A stretch of 64,000 nucleotides of DNA, taken from assembly GCF_000716335.1 (NCBI RefSeq), contig NZ_JOBL01000100.1, forward strand, positions 57,883 to 121,882, given 5' to 3'. The notes under the pieces were generated by a model that saw only the letters and a list, made by a program, of their open reading frames with translations, was not told the DNA's origin and did no database searches. This document shows, piece by piece, positions 18,675 to 25,519 of the stretch. The stretch comes from Streptomyces sp. NRRL S-118. Lineage in GTDB: Bacteria; Actinomycetota; Actinomycetes; Streptomycetales; Streptomycetaceae. A program made the translations under genes and the position numbers. Every line of letters begins with the position of its first letter. Position 1 is the stretch's first letter.

Positions 18675-20066
18675 ATGCCAAGAGAAGAGACCACCCCCGG
18701 CGGCCCCGGGGACCCCACGGGGCCGGGCGAGCCCCGCGGGGCCACGCCGGAGCCCCCGCTCAAGCGGGCCATCGGGCCCAAGCTGCTGCTCCTCTTCGTC
18801 ATCGGCGACATCCTGGGCACCGGCATCTACGCCACCACCGGCAAGGTGGCGGGCAAGGTCGGCGGGGCGCTCTGGCTGCCGTTCGTGATCGGCTTCGTCG
18901 TGGCGATCCTGACGGCGGCGTCGTACGTCGAGCTGGTCGGCAAGTACCCGAAGGCCGCCGGTGCCGCCCTCTACACCCAGAAGGCCTTCCGGGTGCCGTT
19001 CCTGACCTTCATCGTCGCCTTCATGGTGATGTGCTCGGGGCTGTCGTCGGCGAGCGCCGCCGCGCGGGCCTTCAGCGGCGACTACCTGGCCGAGTTCACG
19101 GACGCGCTGCCGCCCACCCTGGTCGCGATCCTGTTCATCGTCGCCCTCGCCGCGCTCGCCCTGCGGGGCGTGTCGGAGTCGGTGAAGACGAACGTCGTCC
19201 TGACCCTCGTGGAGCTGACGGGCCTGGTCATCATCCTCGTCATCGGCGCGTGGGCGGTCCTGACCGGCGAGGGCGAGCCGTCGCGGCTCGGCGAGTTCGA
19301 GTCGAGCGGCGCCGGATACGCCCTGCTCACCAGCGTGCTCGGGGCGACCGCACTGGGCTTCTTCGCCTTCGTCGGCTTCGAGGACTCGGTCAACATGGCC
19401 GAGGAGACCCGCGACCCGGTCCGCAGCTTCCCCCGGGCGATCTTCACCGGCGTGGCCGTGACCGGGACCGTGTACGTCCTCGTCGCGCTGGTCTCCTCGC
19501 TCCTCGTCGACCACCGCACGCTGGAGAAGTCCAGTGGACCGCTGCTGGAGGTGGTCGAGGCGGGCGGGCTGGACTTCCCGCCCAAGGCGTTCGCGCTGAT
19601 CGCGCTGTTCGCCGTCACCAACTCCGCGCTCATCAACATCATGATGGCGTCGCGCCTCTGCTACGGCATGGCCAACGAACGGATCCTGCCACGCGCCATG
19701 GGCCGCGTCCTGCCGGTGCGGCGCACGCCCGTGACCGGGATCCTGTTCGTGACGGTGCTGGCGATCGGGCTGGTGTCGACCGGCGAGATCGCGGGGCTCG
19801 GCGACACCACCGCGTTCCTGCTGCTGTGCGTCTTCGCCGTGGTCAACGTCGCCGTCCTGGTGCTGCGCCGCGACCGCGTCGAGCACCCCCACTTCCGTAC
19901 GCCGACGCCACTGCCGGTCCTCGGCGCGCTCACGTCGCTGATTCTGGCCAGCCCCCTGGCGGACCGGGAGGCGGACGTGTACATCAGGGCGGGAGTGCTG
20001 CTGGCGATCGGCATCGGGCTGTGGGCGCTCAACAAGACGGTGATGCGCGTACGCGGAGAGGCGTAG
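18675..20066 (+). CDS. APC-superfamily amino acid permease
   Basis: The 463-residue protein has about 12 hydrophobic segments after a Pro/Gly-rich N-terminus of about 30 residues. The first helix has the family signature IGDILGTGIYATTGKVAG. GFFAFVGFEDSVNMAEETRDP is the conserved helix 6 region, and ALINIMMASRLCYGMANERILP that of helix 8. It imports amino acids or exchanges amines by a proton- or substrate-driven mechanism. It follows the PLP decarboxylase by 38 nt; decarboxylase-permease pairs often handle one amino acid. Substrate is not readable. Confidence 0.9.
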   Translation: MPREETTPGGPGDPTGPGEPRGATPEPPLKRAIGPKLLLLFVIGDILGTGIYATTGKVAGKVGGALWLPFVIGFVVAILTAASYVELVGKYPKAAGAALYTQKAFRVPFLTFIVAFMVMCSGLSSASAAARAFSGDYLAEFTDALPPTLVAILFIVALAALALRGVSESVKTNVVLTLVELTGLVIILVIGAWAVLTGEGEPSRLGEFESSGAGYALLTSVLGATALGFFAFVGFEDSVNMAEETRDPVRSFPRAIFTGVAVTGTVYVLVALVSSLLVDHRTLEKSSGPLLEVVEAGGLDFPPKAFALIALFAVTNSALINIMMASRLCYGMANERILPRAMGRVLPVRRTPVTGILFVTVLAIGLVSTGEIAGLGDTTAFLLLCVFAVVNVAVLVLRRDRVEHPHFRTPTPLPVLGALTSLILASPLADREADVYIRAGVLLAIGIGLWALNKTVMRVRGEA

Positions 20067-20110
20067 GAGCGGGGCGCGGGCGCGACGCCGCACGGGCGCG
20101 GGCGCGGAGG

Positions 20111-20136
20111 CCCGCGGGCGGGCGCCCGCGGGCGGG
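20111..20136. repeat. short GC-only tandem repeat after the permease gene
   Basis: CCCGCGGGCGGG occurs at 20111-20122 and 20125-20136 (period 14), 45 nt after the permease stop. Flanking sequence is almost pure G and C with self-complementary segments, so it could also act as a transcription stop. Confidence 0.45.
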
Positions 20137-20303
20137 GGCGCGCGCGGACGCGACGGAGGCACCGAGGCGTCGGGGCGAACCCTAGCGCCTCGGGGGCATG
20201 TTCCAGCCGCAAATGCCAGAACTCTCCCTGGGCGGGCGAACGTTGAGTAACGTCGCCGTCACAGCCGTGACCCACACAACGGGGAAATGGGAGGGGAGCC
20301 CGC

Positions 20304-20705
20304 GTGCCCGGAATCGACGAGTGCCTGCTCGAAGCCATGACCGTGCCGGGCGCACGGGGCGCGGCCCTCGTCGACTGGACCAGCGGGCTCGCCCTCGGCG
20401 TGATCGGCGACTCCCCGGTGGGCGACCACGAGACCACCGCCGCGGAGACGGCCGAACTGGCCCGCGCGGCGGCCGAGTACGAGTCGTTCGCCCCGGCCGA
20501 CGCGGCGACCGACGAGCTGCCGAAGGGGCAGCCCGTCGAGGACGTCATCGTCACCACCCGCACCGGCTACCACGTCCTGCGCTTCGTCGAGACGACGTTC
20601 GACAGCAGCGTCTTCCTCCACCTGTGGCTCGACCGGGCCACCGGCAACCTGGCCATGGCCCGCATACGCCTGCGGGACCTCGCGGAACGGCTGGTCCTGG
20701 GATGA
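20304..20705 (+). CDS. roadblock/LC7-type protein (first of three)
   Basis: This 133-residue protein shares the pattern GAALVDWTSGLALG...VEDVIVTTRTGYHVLRFV...LDRATGNLAMARIRLRDL with the third roadblock-like protein of the cluster, indicating the same fold. Roadblock/LC7 (MglB-like) proteins bind and regulate small Ras-like GTPases and, in actinomycete conservons, histidine-kinase-linked GTPases. No GTPase or kinase gene is in this cluster. The GTG at 20304 is preceded by GAGGGGAG. Its stop overlaps the next gene's ATG by ATGA. Confidence 0.75.
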   Translation: MPGIDECLLEAMTVPGARGAALVDWTSGLALGVIGDSPVGDHETTAAETAELARAAAEYESFAPADAATDELPKGQPVEDVIVTTRTGYHVLRFVETTFDSSVFLHLWLDRATGNLAMARIRLRDLAERLVLG

Positions 20706-21895
20706 CCGTCGTCTCACCGATGCTGCTGCGGCTGGCCGCCGAGCGGGCCACCGGCGCGCTGCTGCGCGACCACGGCACGCTCTACCTCCTCGACGGCCGG
20801 GTCGTGCACGCCGAGAGCCCCGTCGCGCCGGGCGTCGACGTCCTGCTCACGGCGGGCGGCCGGCTGCCGCGGCGCAGTTGGGAGGAGGCGGTCGCCCGGG
20901 CCGGGGCCCGCCACGAGGTCGGGCGGTTCCTGGTCGACAGCGGGCGGCTCGGCGACGGCGAGCTGGAGATATGCCACCTGGGCGCCCTCTTCGACGCGGC
21001 CTTCTTCGCGCTGACGCCCGGCAGCGGCCCGGCGCGCTTCCGGTACGGGGTCGGGCACTGGTTCGGCACGGTGCGCCCGGTGTCCGTGGCGGAGGTCGAG
21101 CGGGAGACCCTGCGCCGCCGGGAGCTGCTGGACGGCGTCTGGCCGTATCCGGCCGTCGACACCGCACCGGTGGTGCCCCGCCCGGGCGCCCCCGGCCAGC
21201 CGGTGACCGCCCGTCAGCGCGAACTGCTCGGGTACGCGGACGGGACGCGCACACCGTCCGACCTGGCGCGGGTGCTGGGCCGCCCCGCCTTCCACACGCT
21301 GCTGGACGTGCGGCGGCTGGCCGCGGCGGGCCTCGTCGCGACACCGCTCGACACCCCGGCCGCCGATGCGCCGGCCGGCGAGCCCCCCGCGCCCGGGCAC
21401 GAGGACCCCGGCGCCCCGCACCCCGGCGCCACGGACCTCGACCCCATGGGCGGCCTGGATTCCACGGGTCCCGGCTCCACGGGATCAGACCCCACGGACC
21501 CCGGCTCCACGGACCTCGATCCGACGGGCCCCGGCCCCACCGGCCCCATCCCCACCGGCCTCGGCGGGCGGGTGCCCCGCCCCCGGATGCCCGACCAGTG
21601 GAACCCCGACCCGTGGAGCCCCGACCCGTGGGCCCCCGGGGCTCAGCCGGGAGCGAGCGGGGCGCCCGTGCCGCACCCCCTCCCCCCGCTCCCCGGCGGG
21701 CCGGCCGGCGCCGGCGGACCACCGCCGGTGCTGCCCGTCCGCCGACCCGGGCGGATCCCGTACGCCGCGCAGGTCCCGACCGCCCCGTCGGCCCCGCCGG
21801 TCACACCCGTCCCGTCCTGGGTCGCGGACATCGCCCCCGACCCGGACATCGCCCTGCTCCGCAGACTCCGCGACGCCCTGGAGGCCCAGCTGTGA
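20702..21895 (+). CDS. DUF4388/PatA-N-like regulatory protein with a Pro/Thr-rich repetitive tail
   Basis: The 397-residue product begins with an effector-type N-terminal domain (about 1-150: SPMLLRLAAERATGALLRDHGTLYLLDGRVVHAESP). This resembles PatA-N/DUF4388 modules that accompany roadblock proteins. A small winged-helix-like part follows (VTARQRELLGYADGTRTPSDLARVLGRP, about 160-210). The next about 100 residues are a disordered tail with repeats of S/P-T-G/D-P-G-S-T. The last 25 residues (PSWVADIAPDPDIALLRRLRDALEAQL) form a conserved-looking helix. It is coupled to the previous gene by ATGA. Assignment of the N-terminal domain is by pattern only. Confidence 0.62.
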   Translation: MTVVSPMLLRLAAERATGALLRDHGTLYLLDGRVVHAESPVAPGVDVLLTAGGRLPRRSWEEAVARAGARHEVGRFLVDSGRLGDGELEICHLGALFDAAFFALTPGSGPARFRYGVGHWFGTVRPVSVAEVERETLRRRELLDGVWPYPAVDTAPVVPRPGAPGQPVTARQRELLGYADGTRTPSDLARVLGRPAFHTLLDVRRLAAAGLVATPLDTPAADAPAGEPPAPGHEDPGAPHPGATDLDPMGGLDSTGPGSTGSDPTDPGSTDLDPTGPGPTGPIPTGLGGRVPRPRMPDQWNPDPWSPDPWAPGAQPGASGAPVPHPLPPLPGGPAGAGGPPPVLPVRRPGRIPYAAQVPTAPSAPPVTPVPSWVADIAPDPDIALLRRLRDALEAQL

Positions 21896-21950
21896 CGCCC
21901 CACACCGAGTCATGAGGCGCGCCCTTCGACCGCGCGCCGGAAGGAGACAG

Positions 21951-22418
21951 GTGGTCATGACGGCGGCCGAAACCGAAGCGCTCGGCGAGGTGCTCGGCGA
22001 GCTCAGACGCCTGCGGGCCCGCGTCCCGCAGCTGACCGGGGCCCTCGCGGCGAGCGCCGACGGCCTGGTCCTCGCCCAGGACACCGGCGACAGGGGCGCG
22101 GCGGAAGGTGTCGCCGCGCTCACCGCGGCCGCCCTCGGCGTCGCCCTGCGGCTCACCGACACGACCGGCCAGGGCGGCTTCCGCGAGCTGCTGATCCGGG
22201 GCGACCAGGGCTACGTCGCGACGTACGCGGCGGGCGGCTCGGCCGTCCTGACCCTCCTGGCGGAGCCCCGCATCAACGTCGGCCGGCTCCATCTGGAGGC
22301 CCGGCGCTCCAGCGCCCGCATCGGCGAACTGGTCGACGGCGCGCTGGAGCGCCGGGACCGCGAGACCACCGCCACCCCCGTACCACCCCGCCCGTCCCAC
22401 AAACCGAAGGAAGCGTGA
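21951..22418 (+). CDS. roadblock/LC7 domain protein (MglB-like; second of three)
   Basis: The 155-residue protein shows the roadblock core most clearly: VPQLTGALAASADGLVLAQDTGDRGAAEGVAALTAAALGVALRL, then FRELLIRGDQGYVATYAAGGSAVLTLL. AAGGSAVLTLLA is the strand-turn typical of MglB/CvnB proteins. It probably dimerises and binds a Ras-like GTPase coded elsewhere. AAGGAG (21941-21946) lies 4 nt before GTG 21951 and 10 nt before ATG 21957, so either start is possible. It is separated from the upstream gene by 55 nt and from the next by 7 nt. Confidence 0.8.
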   Translation: MVMTAAETEALGEVLGELRRLRARVPQLTGALAASADGLVLAQDTGDRGAAEGVAALTAAALGVALRLTDTTGQGGFRELLIRGDQGYVATYAAGGSAVLTLLAEPRINVGRLHLEARRSSARIGELVDGALERRDRETTATPVPPRPSHKPKEA

Positions 22419-22425
22419 GAGGTCC

Positions 22426-22800
22426 ATGGCCAACATCGAAACCGCCCTCAAGGAAGCCACCACCGGCATCGACGGTGCCCTGGGCGCCGCTCTCGTCGAC
22501 TACACCAGCGGCATGGCCCTGGGCACGCTCGGCGGTGGTAAGGAGCTCGACCTGAACGTCGCCGCCGCGGGCAACACCGACGTGGTGCGCGCCAAGGTCC
22601 GCACCATGGAGATGCTCGGGCTCAAGGAGGAGATCGAGGACATCCTGATCACGCTGGGCAGCCAGTACCACCTCATCCGGCTGCTCAAGAGCCGCGGCGG
22701 CACCGGCCTGTTCCTGTACCTCGCCCTCGACAAGGACCGGGCCAACCTGGCGATGGCCCGCCACCAGCTCCGGCGGATCGAGTCCGAGCTGGAGGTCTGA
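22426..22800 (+). CDS. roadblock/LC7-like protein (third of three)
   Basis: This 124-residue protein is a clear paralog of the first gene of the cluster: GALGAALVDYTSGMALGTLGGG corresponds to GARGAALVDWTSGLALG, and DKDRANLAMARHQLRRIESEL to DRATGNLAMARIRLRDLAERL. The fold is probably roadblock-like. It begins 7 nt after the previous stop. Together with the other two and the DUF4388-like protein it forms a possible scaffold or GTPase-regulating complex; the partner is not in the window. Confidence 0.78.
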   Translation: MANIETALKEATTGIDGALGAALVDYTSGMALGTLGGGKELDLNVAAAGNTDVVRAKVRTMEMLGLKEEIEDILITLGSQYHLIRLLKSRGGTGLFLYLALDKDRANLAMARHQLRRIESELEV

Positions 22801-22812
22801 ACGCCGCGACGT

Positions 22813-23376
22813 TCAGCGACGGCGCCGCGCCCCGCCGGGTGCGGCGTCGCCCGCGGCGATGCCCGTGATGCGGTACGCCTCGACGGGCCGGCCCGCGGGC
22901 CCCTTGGCGAGCCGGTCCACGGGCACCCACAGCAGCACCTCACGCGCGCTCTCCCGGCGGCCCAGCCGGACGGCCTTCAGCCACAGCCCCGCACCGGCCC
23001 CCGCCAGGCACAGCCCGCCCGCGCCGGGGAGCACGAAGGACGAGCCGAGCGCGGCGAGGAAGGCGAGCAGCAGCCACCAGCGGCGCGACCGCCGCCAGGT
23101 GCGTACGGTCACGGCCCGGTCCTGGAGGAAGTCGGCGCGGGCGGCCCGCACGGCCCCGTCGGCCAGCCGGGTGTACCGCCCGTACCGGACCAGCGCCACG
23201 GCGGCGGCGGTCACCAGGAAGAGCGCCGCTCCGGCGAGCAGTCCGATGCGCCGCCCGGTCAGCCCTGGCACCAGCGCGCCCACCCCGGCGGCCAGCAGCC
23301 CCGGCCACCACAGCGGTGCGGCTCCGGCCCGTACGACCACGGCCACCCTTGCCAGCGCCTGCCCTCCGCGCCCCAC
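22813..23376 (-). CDS. integral membrane protein, unknown family
   Basis: The 187-residue protein has two hydrophobic hairpins (about 14-64 and 98-132) separated by a basic soluble region. It ends in a hydrophilic tail ending GGARRRR. No family was recognised. The GTG at 23376 has GGGAGG 6 nt upstream. Its 3' end lies 12 nt from the convergent roadblock gene's stop, so the two genes may share a terminator. Confidence 0.7.
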   Translation of the reverse strand: MGRGGQALARVAVVVRAGAAPLWWPGLLAAGVGALVPGLTGRRIGLLAGAALFLVTAAAVALVRYGRYTRLADGAVRAARADFLQDRAVTVRTWRRSRRWWLLLAFLAALGSSFVLPGAGGLCLAGAGAGLWLKAVRLGRRESAREVLLWVPVDRLAKGPAGRPVEAYRITGIAAGDAAPGGARRRR

Positions 23377-23465
23377 GTCCGCCTCCCTGCTCGACCTGCG
23401 TGTGTGGGGCGGGAGCGTAACGCCCGACTCTTAAAGTCTCCTGAGAGACGGCCGGGCCGGGCGTA

Positions 23466-24302
23466 CTACTCGACGAACAGCCCGCGTGCGGCTGCCGCGG
23501 CGTCGAACTCCTCCAGCCGCGCCTGCGCGTCCGGCAGCCCGTCGCACATCGCCTCCAGCAGCACCCGGCCGAGCAGCATCGGCGCGCAGGCGGTGTCGAA
23601 GGCGAGGCCCGTGCCGACGGCGGCGGGCAGCAGGACGTCGCTGTGCTTGGCGACCGGCGCGAACGCCGATTCGGCCACCGTCACCACCGTCAGCCCGGCC
23701 GACCTCGCGTACGCCAGGGCTTCGACGACCTCCCGGGGGTGGCGGGGCAGGGCGAAGCACAGGAGCACCGTCGCCCCGGCCCGTACCGCCCCGTCGATCC
23801 GGTCGGTGAGCATCGTGCCGCCCTCGTCCAGCAGGCGTACGTCCGGGTGGACCTTGCCCGCGAAGTACGCGAAGCCGCGCGCCTGCGAGGAGGCGGCGCG
23901 CAGGCCCAGGACGGGCAGCGGCCGCGAGGAGGCCAGCAGCCGGCCGGCCCGTTCGACGGGGGCGGGGTCGGCGAGCAGCTCGGCGAGGTGGCGCAGGTTC
24001 TCGATCTCGGCGTGGACGGCCTGCTGGTACTCGTTGAACCCGGAGCCGCTGGGGGCCGGCTCGGCCGGGGCCACCTCGCGCAGGTGCTTGCGCAGCGCCG
24101 GATAGCCGTCGAAGCCGAGGGCGACGGCGAATCGGGTGACGGACGGCTGGCTGACCCCGGCGAGCTCCGCCAGTTCGACGCTGGACAGGAACGGCACGTC
24201 GGCGGCGCGCCGCACCATCCAGTGGGCGATCCGCCGCTGCGTCGGCGTCAGCCGGTGTCCCTCGAAGAGCGCCTGGAGCCGTGCGCCCGGGGTGTCGCTC
24301 AT
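23466..24302 (-). CDS. MurR/RpiR-family transcriptional regulator (HTH plus SIS domain)
   Basis: The 278-residue protein has an N-terminal HTH_6 domain (about 1-78) with TPTQRRIAHWMVRRAADVPFLSSVELAELAGVSQPSVTRFA in family order, then a linker and a SIS domain (about 125-250: LPVLGLRAASSQARGFAYFAGKVHPDV...GATVLLCFALPRHPREVVEAL). RpiR proteins usually sense phosphosugars. Here a perfect 16-bp-arm palindrome lies 23 nt before the start, so autoregulation is likely. Its core half-sites recur over the hutU promoter, which suggests that it also controls histidine use (inference). Confidence 0.9.
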   Translation of the reverse strand: MSDTPGARLQALFEGHRLTPTQRRIAHWMVRRAADVPFLSSVELAELAGVSQPSVTRFAVALGFDGYPALRKHLREVAPAEPAPSGSGFNEYQQAVHAEIENLRHLAELLADPAPVERAGRLLASSRPLPVLGLRAASSQARGFAYFAGKVHPDVRLLDEGGTMLTDRIDGAVRAGATVLLCFALPRHPREVVEALAYARSAGLTVVTVAESAFAPVAKHSDVLLPAAVGTGLAFDTACAPMLLGRVLLEAMCDGLPDAQARLEEFDAAAAARGLFVE

Positions 24303-24324
24303 GCCGGTCCCCCTGTCCTTCGCC

Positions 24325-24360
24325 TGGTCTATTCAGTCACCCCCGTGACTGAATAGACCA
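24325..24360. promoter_or_regulatory. perfect palindrome, candidate operator of the RpiR regulator
   Basis: TGGTCTATTCAGTCAC (24325-24340) and GTGACTGAATAGACCA (24345-24360) are perfectly complementary 16-bp arms with a 4-nt CCCC spacer. The site lies in the 136-bp divergent region between the RpiR gene and the small membrane protein gene. The inner half-sites CTATTCA (24329-24335) and TGAATAG (24350-24356) are the same as those in the hut intergenic region. Confidence 0.75.
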
Positions 24361-24402
24361 TATGCAAGAGCCGGGGCCGGGCGAAAGCGGGGGCTAGCCC
24401 CA

Positions 24403-24431
24403 CCGACACGGCGCCCGCACCCGCCTAGCGT
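24403..24431 (+). promoter_or_regulatory. promoter of a probably leaderless transcript
   Basis: CCGACA (24403-24408) and TAGCGT (24426-24431) are 17 nt apart. The -10 ends 7 nt before the ATG at 24439, so transcription would start at or next to the start codon, and no ribosome site is visible. This is the layout of Streptomyces leaderless genes. Confidence 0.6.
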
Positions 24432-24438
24432 GGCAGGC

Positions 24439-24855
24439 ATGGAGACCCGCGACACGGAACTCAAGCGCGATCTGGACGCCACCCTCCAAGCCCGCCGCGA
24501 GCTGGGCACGGAATACGAGTCGGCGCTGATCGAGTCCTTCCTGGAGAAGGTGGAGGAGCGCCTCGACGGCACCATCGACCGGCACGTCCGCCGGGGGCTG
24601 GCCGAGCGGCAGCTCACCGCGGCGCGCGACGGCCGGGCGGGCGGTGCCGGCGCGCCCGGCGGCTTCGGCGAGCGGTTCGGGTTCGCGGCCGTATCGCTGC
24701 TCCTGGCGGTGCCGCTGTCCGCGATAGCCGTGTCCCATGCGGGCCTCGGGGGCCTGGTGGTGACCTGGCTGGGGATCGTCGGGGTGAACGCGGCGCAGGT
24801 CGCCCGCGGTCTGTCCCAAAGGCCCTTCCGCCGCCCGGAGAGCACGGACCGGTAA
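24439..24855 (+). CDS. small membrane protein, Streptomyces conserved hypothetical
   Basis: The 138-residue protein has a long charged N-terminal helix (METRDTELKRDLDATLQARRELG to about 60), a Gly-rich linker, and two hydrophobic segments (about 82-98 and 103-120). Function is unknown. It lacks an SD, and a -10 box ends 7 nt before the ATG, so it is probably translated from a leaderless mRNA; an in-frame GTG at 24430 would fall inside the -10 box and is less likely. It is divergent from the RpiR regulator across the palindrome, so it may belong to that regulon. Confidence 0.72.
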   Translation: METRDTELKRDLDATLQARRELGTEYESALIESFLEKVEERLDGTIDRHVRRGLAERQLTAARDGRAGGAGAPGGFGERFGFAAVSLLLAVPLSAIAVSHAGLGGLVVTWLGIVGVNAAQVARGLSQRPFRRPESTDR

Positions 24856-24917
24856 TCCGCCCGCGTTCTCCACCGGATCCTCACAGCCCCCAATCTGCCT
24901 GCGGGGCAGTCGTGTTG

Positions 24918-24970
24918 TCCGGCACATCGCAGGTCTTTCCGGCACGACCCGTTCCGATGCCTCCGGCACG
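24918..24970. repeat. three direct repeats TCCGGCAC before the WXG100-like cassette
   Basis: TCCGGCAC is found at 24918-24925, 24938-24945 and 24963-24970, start to start 20 and 25 nt. The array lies directly upstream of a TACAAT -10 box and could be an activator or repressor binding array. Only the repetition and location are seen. Confidence 0.45.
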
Positions 24971-24978
24971 CCGCACAT

Positions 24979-24984
24979 ACAATG
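24979..24984 (+). promoter_or_regulatory. -10 box of the WXG100-like cassette
   Basis: TACAAT at 24979-24984 is a near-consensus -10 hexamer, 37 nt before the first start codon of the cassette. A weak CCGATG lies 18 nt upstream as possible -35. A short leader with a GGGGGTCGG ribosome site would follow. Confidence 0.45.
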
Positions 24985-25021
24985 CGACACATCTTTGATC
25001 AACAGCCACGGGGGTCGGCAC

Positions 25022-25459
25022 ATGGGATTCGACGAGGAATGGGCGCAGCTGCGGTCCGAGGCCGCTGACCGGCGGGAGGCGTCGATGCGGCTGAACCAGC
25101 TGCCCGCCGACCAGGGCGGCGGGGGCGGCGGGGGTGCCGGCGGGAAGATGGCGTCCACCCCCTCCGAGAAGCGCGCGGCCGCCAACACCATCGAGACCAC
25201 TCTGGTGCCGGACACCAAGAAGGCCACCGACTGGGCGGACGAGGCCACGACGGGCGCCATGGGAGCGCTCAAGGGCTGGGAGACGGCAGCGGGCCTCAAG
25301 ACCGTCCAGGACACGTGGGACAAGCAGGTCAAGACCCTGATCGGCCGCCTGGACCGGGAGAAGGGCGCCCTGCGGGCCACCGTCACCACCCTGACGGGCG
25401 TCGACGTGGGCCGCGGTCAGCAGATCGGCAGCATCCCGTCGAACATCAACACGTACTGA
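25022..25459 (+). CDS. WXG100-like cassette protein, alpha-helical (putative type VII substrate partner)
   Basis: The 145-residue protein starts MGFDEEWAQLRSEAADRREASMRLNQLP, then a run of glycines, and then an alpha-helical segment (TKKATDWADEATTGAMGALKGWETAAGLKTVQDTWDKQVKTLIGRL). It has no signal peptide. Small helical proteins of this kind accompany WXG100-domain proteins in actinobacterial type VII loci. It lies 60 nt before the WXG100-like gene. ATG 25022 is favoured by GGGGGTCGG upstream. No enzymatic motif was seen. Confidence 0.7.
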   Translation: MGFDEEWAQLRSEAADRREASMRLNQLPADQGGGGGGGAGGKMASTPSEKRAAANTIETTLVPDTKKATDWADEATTGAMGALKGWETAAGLKTVQDTWDKQVKTLIGRLDREKGALRATVTTLTGVDVGRGQQIGSIPSNINTY

Positions 25460-25519
25460 CCGGCCGTCATGTACGTGACCCGTCCGATGCCGATGCACCG
25501 TCGCCCGTAGGGAACCACC

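Noticed and set aside
24325..24360. TGGTCTA...TAGACCA as a DasR (dre) site
   Set aside because: The half-sites resemble dre, but they are separated by more than 20 nt rather than adjacent, and the inner CTATTCA/TGAATAG pair explains the palindrome better.
24995..25021. An earlier start for the first cassette protein (adds MINSHGGRH)
   Set aside because: The ATG at 25022 has the GGGGGTCGG site, and the upstream extension is not protein-like.
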